Shown here: positions 17,076-25,209 of the stretch, piece after piece | Position numbering within the stretch: the first letter of the stretch is position 1 | Layout of the letters: every line of letters starts with the position of its first letter | Notes under the pieces: generated by a model | Databases searched by the model: none | The model's input: the letters and a program-made list of their open reading frames with translations, nothing else | Told to the model about the DNA's origin: nothing | Origin: DATKZS01 sp035527835 [NCBI: bacterium] | GTDB lineage: Bacteria; RBG-13-61-14 | Direction: 5' to 3' | NCBI GenBank assembly: GCA_035527835.1 | Contig: DATKZS010000086.1 | Coordinates: 1-37,191, forward strand | Length of the DNA stretch: 37,191 nucleotides | Made by a program: the position numbers and the translations under genes

Positions 17076-17155
17076 ATCTCCATGTGGCCGCAATTTGCGA
17101 CCACATGAGATTACAAGCCTTATACCATCTTGAGGTCACAATTTGTGACTTCAAG
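17076..17155. promoter_or_regulatory. Two operator-like palindromes upstream of the ORF6N gene
   Basis: Site 1 (17076-17111) is a 36-nt inverted repeat centred on 'cgcaatttgcg', beginning 19 nt before the start codon. Site 2 (17129-17155) is a 27-nt inverted repeat centred on 'cacaatttgtg'. Both follow the pattern GTCRCAAATTGYGAC. Site 2 and its flank also resemble the coding segment around 16827-16885 (shared 'aagtt.taaacttga.gtc.caaattg'), so they may be decayed copies of part of an ORF6N gene. Confidence 0.5.
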
Positions 17156-17205
17156 TTTATAACTTGCTGATTTATAAACCCTAAATCACCCTCGCATCCC
17201 TTGCT

Positions 17206-18393
17206 TCAACTCTCCAGCGCGGCCACTCCCGGCAATGTCTTCCCTTCCATGAATTCGAGGGACGCTCCGCCGCCGGTGGAGATGTGGGTGATCTTGTCGG
17301 CGAGGTTGGCTTTGTGGATGGCGGCCACGGAGTCTCCGCCGCCGATCACGGTGACGGCCCCGGAATCGGCCACGGCGCGGGCGATGGCCATGGTGCCCTT
17401 GTCAAATGGGGGTGTCTCGAAGGCACCGGCGGGTCCGTTCCAGAAGATGGTCTTGGCGGTCTTGATGATGCCGCAGAATTTCTCGATGGTCTCGGGCCCG
17501 ATGTCGAGGGCCATCTGGTCGGCGGGTATTTTATTCTGCTTGACCACGCTCACGGCGACGTCTTGCTTGAGCTCGGCGGCGACCACGTGGTCGAGCGGGA
17601 GCTCGACCGGGACCTTGAAGGTCTTGGCGCGCTTGAGGAGGCGCTCGGCGGTCTTGATCTTGTCGTCTTCCACCAGGCTCTTGCCGGTGGGCATCTTTTT
17701 GGCGCGGAGGAAGGTATAGGCCATGGCGCCGCAGATGAGCAGGGCGTTGACCTGCTTCCCGAGGTTCTCGATGACGCCGATCTTGTCGGAGACCTTGGCG
17801 CCGCCCAAGATGGCGATGAAGGGGCGCTCGGGATTTTTGAGAAGCCGGCCCAGGAAGTCGAGCTCCTTTTCCATGAGGAAGCCGGCGCCTTTTACGGTGA
17901 CGTGATGGGCCATGCCCTCGGTGGAGGCATGGGCGCGGTGGGCGGTTCCGAAGGCGTCGTTGATGTAAACGTCGCACAGGGATGCGAGCTTTTCGGCGAA
18001 GGCGGGGTCGTTCTTTTCCTCTTCGGGGTGGAAGCGGAGGTTTTCGAGGAGGATGACGCCGCCGTCTCCGAGGTCCATGACGTTCTTTCTGACGCCGTCG
18101 CCGATGCAGTCGTCGGGGAAGACGACGTCCTGGCCCAGGATGTCGCGCAGCCGCTCGGCCACGGGCAGGAGCGAGTACTCGGGCGCTCTTTTGCCGTCGG
18201 GGCGGCCGAGATGCGAGGCCAGGATGACCTTGGCCTTCTGTTCGAGGGCGTAGCGGATGGTGGGGAGCGCGGCGGTGATGCGGGTATCGTCGCGGACTTT
18301 CCTGGTCTTCTTGTCCAGCGGCACGTTGAAGTCCACGCGGATGAAGACTCGCTTGCCGGAGAGCGGCAGCTCATTAATGATCTTTACGGCCAT
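17206..18393 (-). CDS. pgk: Phosphoglycerate kinase
   Basis: Glycolytic enzyme of 395 residues that interconverts 1,3-bisphosphoglycerate + ADP and 3-phosphoglycerate + ATP in the cytoplasm. Characteristic segments are '[20 protein letters not shown]' (substrate loop), '[11 protein letters not shown]', '[19 protein letters not shown]' and '[12 protein letters not shown]'. At the nucleotide end are '[12 protein letters not shown]', '[11 protein letters not shown]' and '[13 protein letters not shown]'. Normal full length. The start ATG 18393 follows 'ggaggg'; a second in-frame ATG at 18408 lies inside that ribosome binding site. It lies downstream of gap on the same strand, the common gap-pgk order, but with ~220 nt of inverted repeats between the two. 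Confidence 0.97.
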   Translation of the reverse strand: MAVKIINELPLSGKRVFIRVDFNVPLDKKTRKVRDDTRITAALPTIRYALEQKAKVILASHLGRPDGKRAPEYSLLPVAERLRDILGQDVVFPDDCIGDGVRKNVMDLGDGGVILLENLRFHPEEEKNDPAFAEKLASLCDVYINDAFGTAHRAHASTEGMAHHVTVKGAGFLMEKELDFLGRLLKNPERPFIAILGGAKVSDKIGVIENLGKQVNALLICGAMAYTFLRAKKMPTGKSLVEDDKIKTAERLLKRAKTFKVPVELPLDHVVAAELKQDVAVSVVKQNKIPADQMALDIGPETIEKFCGIIKTAKTIFWNGPAGAFETPPFDKGTMAIARAVADSGAVTVIGGGDSVAAIHKANLADKITHISTGGGASLEFMEGKTLPGVAALES

Positions 18394-18439
18394 GACTTTT
18401 CCCTCCATGCAGGGGTCGAATATCGAGAGAGGAGAAGAG

Positions 18440-18582
18440 AGCCGCAGATGAACGCGGATGAACGCAGATTATTTTTTTAGGTCGTATGTGGCACGTGGCA
18501 TGTCGCCTCGGTGCGAGGCAGCCTCATCCGACATACGACATCCTCTTCATTTATCTGCGTTCATCCGCGTTCATCTGCGGCT
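18440..18582. repeat. Nested inverted repeat between gap and pgk (atgaacgc family)
   Basis: Outer arms of about 32 nt (18440-18471 and 18551-18582) are made of tandem cgcagatgaa-like 10-nt units. Inside are a 9-bp pair, gtcgtatgt (18481-18489) with acatacgac (18531-18539), and an inner hairpin gcctc-ggtgc-gaggc (18505-18519). In the RNA the whole could fold as one long stem in the gap-pgk transcript. Confidence 0.75.
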
Positions 18583-18614
18583 ATTCTTTAATCCACTGCC
18601 TCCTCCAAACAGGC

Positions 18615-19616
<1,002 letters not shown>

Positions 19617-19735
19617 TTAACTATCCTCCCTTTGCTTGGTTTAATCTTTTTCCGGGGCCGCGGCCGCAGGGGCGCACGGCAGAGCCGATACGCTGACGTT
19701 CAATAATGATGATGTAATCACCGGAAAGCGGACCC

Positions 19736-19764
19736 GTTATATTATTTGCATCTTTGCGCGGCAA
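19736..19764 (-). promoter_or_regulatory. Possible gap promoter
   Basis: On the minus strand TTGCCG (19764-19759), a 17-nt spacer and TATAAC (19741-19736), about 120 nt upstream of the gap start. The leader after it contains a long GC-rich run (ggccgcggccgc). The divergent gap 19617-20090 shows no convincing gene. A weak plus-strand TTGACT (19839-19844) might serve corA, with no good -10 in place. Confidence 0.4.
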
Positions 19765-20090
19765 TTTCAAGTGCGGGAGCCGGCCCCTGGCCATGCAATA
19801 AACAGCGCCGGAAACCTTTTCAGGCCCCGGAGCGCGCGTTGACTCTTTTCCAGGGTTATGGTAGCTTCCAGCCATGGCCGGTGAAGAAAACATCGCCCCA
19901 CGATGTAGGCTGACCGCCTAGCCCCGCCCCGGATCCTGAACCATGGCCCGGCCGGGGCCGGAGGGTTCGGGACCATGATCCACAATGTCATATCCTGTAT
20001 AACGGCCCGCGCGGTTATTGGCGCTGGAGCGCCGGGTCCCGGCGCGCGCCCGGTCCTTGTGATCCGGCGGTGATCCTCGGGGAGTGGAAC

Positions 20091-21005
20091 ATGCAGAAAG
20101 GGTTTAACGTCGCTGATTGCAAGGTGGTGAGCGCGGGCGATGGTCCGTGCGAAGTGCAGGTTTTCATCAACCCGGACGCGGAGGAGAAGAAGTACCTTAT
20201 CAACGAGCTCAAGGTTGACGAGCACACTCTGAACTCGGCGCTGGACCCGGACGAGATCTCGCGTCTGGAGTTCGAGCCGTCTCACGCGGCGCTGATCTTC
20301 AAGATCCCCAAGAATTACTCGGGGGCGGAGCAACTGCTGTTCCGGGTGGGCTCGGCCGGAGCGTTCCTGTTCAAGGACCGGCTGGTTATCATCTTGTCGG
20401 AGGACGTGCCCTTGTTCGAGGGCAAGCAGTTCGGCCGGGTCCGGTCGCTGCCGGACCTCTTGCTCAAGATCATCAACCGGTCCACCTTCCACTTCCTGTC
20501 CCACCTCAAGATCATCAACATGCTCTCGGACGAGCTGGAGCAGAAGATCAACGCCTCGATGGAGAACCGCTACCTCATCAACCTGTTCACGCTGGAGAAG
20601 AGCCTGGTGTATTACCTGAACGCCATCAGCTCCAACGGCGTGGCCATGGACAAGCTGAAGCACAACGCGGCCAAGCTCGGGTTCACCACCGAGGAAGCGG
20701 AGCTCTTGGACGACATCATGGTCGAGAACAACCAGTGTCTGCGTCAGGCCGAGATTTACTCGAACATCCTGGCCTCCCTGATGGACGCGCGCGTGTCCAT
20801 CGTCAGCAACAACCTGAACATCCTGATCAAGTTCCTCAACATCATCACCATCGGCATCATGGTGCCGACCTTCGTGGTCAGCGCCTTTTCCATGAACGTG
20901 GGACTGCCGCTCCAGCACCATCCCTCGGCGTTCTGGATCGTGATCGGCCTGTCCTCGATCTCCGTGCTCGGATTCATGCTATTCTGGAAATACAAGAAAT
21001 GGTAG
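20091..21005 (+). CDS. CorA-like divalent cation transporter (SMN variant)
   Basis: Inner-membrane channel protein of 304 residues in the CorA family. It has a long cytoplasmic alpha/beta and helical domain with the typical 'LDPDEISRLEFEPSHAALIF' and 'RSTFHFLSHLKIINMLSDEL' helices, then two C-terminal membrane helices (about 'IITIGIMVPTFVVSAF' and 'AFWIVIGLSSISVLGFMLF') and a basic tail KYKKW. The signature at the pore mouth, normally (Y/F)GMN, reads FSMN here (SAFSMNVGLPLQ). Variants occur among distant CorA relatives, so ion choice (Mg, Co, Zn) is open. The start is ATG 20091 with 'ggggag' upstream; the frame is open from GTG 20070. Confidence 0.82.
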   Translation: MQKGFNVADCKVVSAGDGPCEVQVFINPDAEEKKYLINELKVDEHTLNSALDPDEISRLEFEPSHAALIFKIPKNYSGAEQLLFRVGSAGAFLFKDRLVIILSEDVPLFEGKQFGRVRSLPDLLLKIINRSTFHFLSHLKIINMLSDELEQKINASMENRYLINLFTLEKSLVYYLNAISSNGVAMDKLKHNAAKLGFTTEEAELLDDIMVENNQCLRQAEIYSNILASLMDARVSIVSNNLNILIKFLNIITIGIMVPTFVVSAFSMNVGLPLQHHPSAFWIVIGLSSISVLGFMLFWKYKKW

Positions 21006-21060
21006 GGGCCGGCCCCTGTTGCCGCGTGGCGGCGTGCTGAAATGATGAGGATTTTTTATG

Positions 21061-21137
21061 GACAGGATTTACAGGATAAGAAAAAGAAAAATCAGGACAT
21101 GCTTTTTATGAATCCTGTAAATCCTGTTAATCCTGTC
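21061..21137. repeat. Inverted repeat, acaggatt family
   Basis: The left arm 'gacaggatttacaggat' (21061-21077) mirrors the right arm (21112-21137), which is built of 9-nt units. The element lies between corA and the flavoprotein gene, with a second copy after that gene. As RNA it would form a hairpin just before the flavoprotein's ribosome binding site. Confidence 0.8.
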
Positions 21138-21168
21138 TCCAAAATTTTCCGCAAAGGAGAGATGAAAC

Positions 21169-21723
21169 ATGAGAATCATCGCATTGGCGGGGAGCCCGCG
21201 CAAGCGGGGGAACACGGACATTCTGGTGGACGCTTTTCTCGAGGGCGCCGAGGAGGCGGGAGCGAAGACGTCGAAGGTCCGGCTTAACGATCTGGACATC
21301 AACCCGTGCCAGGCCTGCTACGCGTGCAAGAAGACGGGCAAGTGCAAGCAGAAGGACGACATGAGGCGGCTGTACAAGAAGCTCGTCAAGGCCGACGCGT
21401 GGGTGTTCGCGACGCCGGTTTACTGGTGGGGGCCGTCGGCGCAGCTTAAAGCTGCGCTCGACCGCATGTTCGCGCTGTGCTGGGGCGACAACCCGAAAAA
21501 GATCGAGGGCAAGAAGGCGGTCCTGATCACGGCGTCGGAAGATGAAACGGAAAAGGCCACGCCCCACGTCGCGGGCATGATGCGCGAGTCGTTCGCCTAC
21601 ATGAAGCTTACGCCCGCGGGCGAGCTTTTCATCCGGGCCTACAAGAAGGGCGAGGTCGCCAAGGACAAGGAGGCCGTGAAAAAGGCCCGGGAGCTCGGGA
21701 AGAAGGTCGCCAAGGCCGGGTAA
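21169..21723 (+). CDS. Iron-sulfur flavoprotein / NADPH-dependent FMN reductase family
   Basis: Flavodoxin-fold protein of 184 residues. The FMN phosphate loop is 'GSPRKRGNTDILV', and 'TPVYWWGPSAQLKAALDR' matches the FMN ring-binding region. The compact cysteine motif C47-C50-C53-C59 (CQACYACKKTGKC) is that of Isf-type proteins, which hold a [4Fe-4S] cluster beside FMN and pass electrons in anaerobes, for instance in oxidative-stress defence. Partners are not visible here. ATG start with 'aaaggagag' upstream. The gene stands alone between two inverted repeats of the acaggatt family. Confidence 0.87.
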   Translation: MRIIALAGSPRKRGNTDILVDAFLEGAEEAGAKTSKVRLNDLDINPCQACYACKKTGKCKQKDDMRRLYKKLVKADAWVFATPVYWWGPSAQLKAALDRMFALCWGDNPKKIEGKKAVLITASEDETEKATPHVAGMMRESFAYMKLTPAGELFIRAYKKGEVAKDKEAVKKARELGKKVAKAG

Positions 21724-21755
21724 TGGCGTGACGGCCTCCCCGCTCAGAGAATATA

Positions 21756-21836
21756 CAGACAGGATTAACAGGATTTACAGGATGTTCAGAATGCGCGTTT
21801 TGTTTTTCATCCTGTAAATCCTGTTAATCCTGTCTG
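21756..21836. repeat. Inverted repeat, acaggatt family (second copy)
   Basis: The left arm starts 'cagacaggattaacagg' at 21756 and the right arm ends at 21836. The stem is about 28 bp with a ~25-nt loop. It lies 33 nt after the flavoprotein stop, where a terminator would be, but without the usual T-run after the stem. Confidence 0.8.
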
Positions 21837-21924
21837 AAAAAATCTTCACGATTTAAGGGCGCCGTCTCGCGGCATGAGGCGCTGTTTATTGTGATCCGCC
21901 TCGCAAATGCTACCATAACAGGCC

Positions 21925-22134
21925 ATGAGGAAGGACGACCTCAAATTCCTCGCCATGTTCGCGGCCACGGTCTGGCTTAGCGGGTTCGTGGTCTATAGCT
22001 CGTATCTTCGGGACCTGCGCACGGCGGCGGGGCCGACGGTGGACATGAAGAGGATCGAGCGGCTGGTGGGCGAGGGCAGGCTCACGCTCCATCCCGCGGA
22101 TTACTGGGAGCCGGACGGGGAGGGCGGCAAGTGA
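21925..22134 (+). CDS. Small membrane-anchored protein, leader of the AmmeMemoRadiSam radical SAM enzyme
   Basis: A 69-residue protein with one hydrophobic segment (FLAMFAATVWLSGFVVYSSYL) and a soluble tail ending 'LTLHPADYWEPDGEGGK'. Its stop overlaps the GTG start of the radical SAM gene (GTGA at 22131-22134). In relatives of that enzyme the cysteine motif 'CxLCPRxC' is usually preceded in the same chain by a leader and a segment like 'A..Y..L..GKVKC'. The tail 'HPADYWEPDGEGG' fits that position. It may therefore be the detached N-terminus of the enzyme, joined by frameshift or by assembly of two chains, or an anchor made by coupled translation. Confidence 0.6.
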   Translation: MRKDDLKFLAMFAATVWLSGFVVYSSYLRDLRTAAGPTVDMKRIERLVGEGRLTLHPADYWEPDGEGGK

Positions 22135-23114
22135 AGGGCGGGGTGAAATGCACGCTCTGCCCGCGCGAGTGCGTGCTGGGTCCGGCGCAGCGGGGCGACT
22201 GCCGGGTGCGCGTCAACGTTGGCGGCAAGCTGGTGACGCTGGTTTACGGCAAGCCGGTGTCGGCCAACCCCTACGACCCGATCGAGAAAAAGCCGCTGTT
22301 CCACTTCCTGCCCGGCACGCGCTGCTTCTCCATCGCCACGGCCGGGTGCAACCTGCACTGCAAGTTCTGCCAGAACTACGAGATCAGCCAGTTGAACCCG
22401 GACGACGCGGACCGCGTTTATGACCTGCCGCCGGACAAGCTGGTGCAGGCCGCGCTGCGAAACGGGTGCAGGTCCATAGCCTATACCTACTCCGAGCCGA
22501 TCATCTTTTTCGAGTACGTGCGCGATACGCAGGTCCTGGCGCGGGAGCGCGGCATCCGGAACGTGCTGGTCACCGCGGGTTACATCAACGAGGCGCCGCT
22601 CCAGGAGCTGAACCGGCACGCGGACGCGGCCAATATTGACCTCAAAGCGTACTCCGACGATTATTACCGGACCGTGTGCGCGGGCACGCTCGCGCCGGTG
22701 CTGCGCAACCTGGAGATCTCGGTCAAGGACGGGGTATGGGTGGAGATGACCAATTTGATCGTGCCCACGCTGAACGATGACATGGACATGATTAAAAGGA
22801 TGTGCGAGTGGGTGACCGAGCGCCTGGGCCCGGACGTGCCGCTGCACTTCTCGCGCTTCATGCCGCTGTACAAGCTGACGCACCTGCCGCCGACGCCGGC
22901 GGATACGCTGGTCAAGGCCCGGGAGGTGGCCATGGCCCAGGGGCTGCACTTCGTGTACGTGGGCAACGTGGACGTGCCGGGAGGAGGAGACACCATCTGC
23001 CCGGGATGCAAGAACCTGCTGATCGGCAGACGCGGCTACGCCATCCTGGCCTTGAACATCAAGGACGGAAAGTGCGCGGCCTGCGGCCGGGCGGTCCCGG
23101 GGGTGTGGAAGTGA
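22131..23114 (+). CDS. AmmeMemoRadiSam system radical SAM enzyme
   Basis: Radical SAM protein of 327 residues of the AmmeMemoRadiSam system (pyruvate-formate-lyase-activating-enzyme-like fold). An N-terminal cysteine motif (CTLCPREC, C7-C10-C14) precedes the SAM cluster C73-x3-C77-x2-C80 (GCNLHCKFCQNYEIS). Family segments are 'YTYSEPIIFFEYV', 'NIDLKAYSDDYYR', 'EMTNLIVPTLNDD' and 'HFSRFMPLYKLTHLPPTP'. The C-terminal 'CPGCKNLLIGR...CAACGRAVPG' is a likely zinc ribbon. It is commonly found with Memo-like and AMMECR1-like proteins, as here (23340-25085). The reaction of this system is not established. GTG start, overlapping the preceding small gene by 4 nt. Confidence 0.87.
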   Translation: MKGGVKCTLCPRECVLGPAQRGDCRVRVNVGGKLVTLVYGKPVSANPYDPIEKKPLFHFLPGTRCFSIATAGCNLHCKFCQNYEISQLNPDDADRVYDLPPDKLVQAALRNGCRSIAYTYSEPIIFFEYVRDTQVLARERGIRNVLVTAGYINEAPLQELNRHADAANIDLKAYSDDYYRTVCAGTLAPVLRNLEISVKDGVWVEMTNLIVPTLNDDMDMIKRMCEWVTERLGPDVPLHFSRFMPLYKLTHLPPTPADTLVKAREVAMAQGLHFVYVGNVDVPGGGDTICPGCKNLLIGRRGYAILALNIKDGKCAACGRAVPGVWK

Positions 23115-23161
23115 GAACAAGAGTAGCCAGTAGCAAGTAGCCGGTAGCCAGGGGAAAGAAG

Positions 23162-23350
23162 ATGAAGAAAAGAAATGATAAGAGTGAGCGGGCGCTCACG
23201 AGGCGCGGGTTCGCCGTCGCGGGACTCGCCGGGATGGGAATGATCATGGCGCGGGCGGCCGGAACAAGGCGCGTCGCCGCCAATGTCTCGATGAAGGAGG
23301 CCGCGCATTACGTGGCGCTCGATAACGGAGAGAGGAAAAATGAGACGTAG
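23162..23350 (+). CDS. Short Tat-leader ORF, possible orphan N-terminus of a radical SAM paralogue
   Basis: A 62-residue frame with a good ribosome binding site (ggggaaagaag). It carries a twin-arginine leader 'ALTRRGFAVAGLAGMGMIMA' followed by 'MKEAAHYVALDNG'. In AmmeMemoRadiSam radical SAM enzymes this last segment normally runs straight into the 'KCTLCPRxC' motif. Here it ends five residues later. It may be a remnant of a second, exported copy of the enzyme, or a very short leader peptide. Its stop overlaps the start of the Memo-AMMECR1 gene by 11 nt, so translation could be coupled. Confidence 0.45.
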   Translation: MKKRNDKSERALTRRGFAVAGLAGMGMIMARAAGTRRVAANVSMKEAAHYVALDNGERKNET

Positions 23351-25085
23351 CGCGGAGAAAAAAATGAGAAGCAACGCGGAGAGGAAACAAAAGAGACGCG
23401 GGACCAAGGGACCAGGCAAGGCCGGCCGCGCGATGGCGGATGTCGCATCAACGCCCCTTCTCACCCTTCTTACCCTTCTCACCCTTCTCACCCTTCCCTT
23501 CTCCGCCTGCCACCGCGCCACGCCCGAGCCGGGTAAAGGCGATGCCGCGCCCGTGCAGCAAGCAGCCCAGGCCCCCGGCCAGGCGCAGGCCCAGGCCCCT
23601 AACACCGGCACGGCTGCCGCTCTGGTCCAGGAGCCGGTGGTGGCGGGCCAGTTTTACGAGGCCGACCCGGCGCGGCTCAAGAGCATGGTTGACGGGTTCC
23701 TGGCCCAGGCCCAGCCGCCGAAGCTCCCCGGCCGGCCCCTGGGAATAATGGTCCCGCACGCGGGCCATCGTTTTTCCGGGCCCGTGGCCGCGTACGCGTA
23801 CCGGGAGATCAAGGACACCGGCGTCAAGCGCTTCGTGATCATGGGCCCGTCGCACCACGTGCCCTTCCAGGGCGCCTATGTCGTGGACAAGGACCTGTAC
23901 CGCACCCCGCTGGGAACGGTCAGGATTGACCGCGCCTCGGTCCAGCGCCTGGCCTCGGCCCGGCCGTGGATCTCCACGGACCCCAGGCTCTACGACAGCG
24001 AGCACTCGGTGGAGGTCCAGATCCCGTTCCTGCAGGAAACCGTGGGCCCGGACCTCACCATCGTGCCCATGGTCATCGGTTATATCACCGACCTGCAGGC
24101 CGCGGACCTGGCCCGCGTGTTGAACGAGACCTTTCCCGCCGATGACGTGATCTTCATCGCCAGCACCGACATGTCGCACGGCAACTACCCGCCGTACAAA
24201 AGCTCGGACGTGATCCGGCCGGTGGACCTCCATACCCTGGACCTGATCAAGATGATGAACGTGGGCGCTATCGCCGGCGGCGTGCGCGACGAGTCCACCC
24301 CGCTGTGCGGCGGATTGCCCGTGCTTACTTTGATGGACCTGTTCAAGCTCCGCGGCGGGACCGACGTCGAGATCCTGAAATACGCGGACAGCGGCGACGC
24401 CACCGGCGACCATTCCAAGGTCGTGGGCTACGGCGCCGTGGCGTTCATCGCGCCCGCGGGCAACGGCGGTCCGGCCGCGGCCGCGCCGGAGTCGGGCCAA
24501 GCGGAGGGCAACAGCATGTTTACACTCTCGAAGGATGAAAAGATCGAGCTCCTCAAAATGGCGCGGGCCAGCGCGGAGGCCGCGGTGAAAAAGGAGCCGC
24601 AGCCCAGGCTCGAGACCGGCGACGCCAACCTGAGAGGCATCGGCGCCGCCTTCGTGACGCTCAAGAACCGCGGCGAGCTGCGCGGCTGCATCGGCACCAT
24701 CATCCCCAACGAGCCGCTCTATTTGTGCGTGCAGCGCCGCGCGGCGGACGCCGCCATCCACGACTCGCGCTTCTTCTTCCATCCCATCACCCCCGCCGAG
24801 CTCAGCGCCCTCGAAATCGAAATCTCCGTGCTCACCCCCCTCGTACCCGTGAAGTCCCTGGACGACGTCCAGGTCGGACGAGACGGCGTGCTCCTCACCC
24901 TGGGCGGGAACCGCGGCGTGTTCCTGCCCCAGGTCCCCGTCGAGCAGGGATGGGACCGCGAGACTTACCTCTCCCAGCTCTGCCACAAGGCCGGCATCGC
25001 CGACGGGAACTGCTTCCGCGACCCGGCCGCCAAGCTCGAAAAATTCCAGGCCATCGTCTTCTCCGAGCACGAAATGGGGCCGTGA
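23340..25085 (+). CDS. Memo-AMMECR1 fusion lipoprotein (AmmeMemoRadiSam proteins B and A)
   Basis: A 581-residue fusion. After a basic N-terminus comes a lipoprotein-like signal: a leucine/threonine core ending 'LPFSAC', with the cysteine at about residue 57. A Pro/Ala/Gln linker follows. The Memo domain spans about 98-375, with 'PHAGHRFSGPVAAYAY', 'IMGPSHHVPF', 'DSEHSVEVQIPFLQ', 'IASTDMSHGNYPPY' and 'GDHSKVVGYGAVAF', including the metal-ligand-type His and Cys residues of dioxygenase-like Memo. An AMMECR1 domain fills the rest, with 'LKNRGELRGCIGTI' and 'HDSRFFFHPIT'. It is expected outside the inner membrane. Start ATG 23340 has 'ggagagagg'; ATG 23433 (MADVAS) would give a more normal signal peptide but lacks a ribosome binding site. 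Confidence 0.9.
   Translation: MRRSAEKKMRSNAERKQKRRGTKGPGKAGRAMADVASTPLLTLLTLLTLLTLPFSACHRATPEPGKGDAAPVQQAAQAPGQAQAQAPNTGTAAALVQEPVVAGQFYEADPARLKSMVDGFLAQAQPPKLPGRPLGIMVPHAGHRFSGPVAAYAYREIKDTGVKRFVIMGPSHHVPFQGAYVVDKDLYRTPLGTVRIDRASVQRLASARPWISTDPRLYDSEHSVEVQIPFLQETVGPDLTIVPMVIGYITDLQAADLARVLNETFPADDVIFIASTDMSHGNYPPYKSSDVIRPVDLHTLDLIKMMNVGAIAGGVRDESTPLCGGLPVLTLMDLFKLRGGTDVEILKYADSGDATGDHSKVVGYGAVAFIAPAGNGGPAAAAPESGQAEGNSMFTLSKDEKIELLKMARASAEAAVKKEPQPRLETGDANLRGIGAAFVTLKNRGELRGCIGTIIPNEPLYLCVQRRAADAAIHDSRFFFHPITPAELSALEIEISVLTPLVPVKSLDDVQVGRDGVLLTLGGNRGVFLPQVPVEQGWDRETYLSQLCHKAGIADGNCFRDPAAKLEKFQAIVFSEHEMGP
23457..23492 (+). repeat. 9-nt tandem repeat in the lipoprotein signal
   Basis: Four copies of cttctcacc (one with a single change) encode (Leu-Leu-Thr)x4, the hydrophobic core of the signal peptide. 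The unit is a multiple of three, so slippage would change core length without breaking the frame. Confidence 0.85.
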
Positions 25086-25209
25086 CCAGGCGCAATCAAG
25101 CGCTGCTGGACCTGAATTTCCAAACCCTGTATAGTGAAACTGTCAGTGACGGACGCGCCGGCGATCATTCGGCGCGACAATCCCCCATGGAAGATCAAGG
25201 GTGAGAGTC

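Noticed and set aside
21002-21018. Palindrome aggggccggcccct right after corA as a terminator
   Set aside because: No loop and no T-run. It is probably GC-rich chance, although weak termination cannot be excluded.
23116-23155. Tandem 'gtagc' words between the radical SAM enzyme and the Tat ORF
   Set aside because: Short imperfect direct repeats with no inverted partner and no sign of function.
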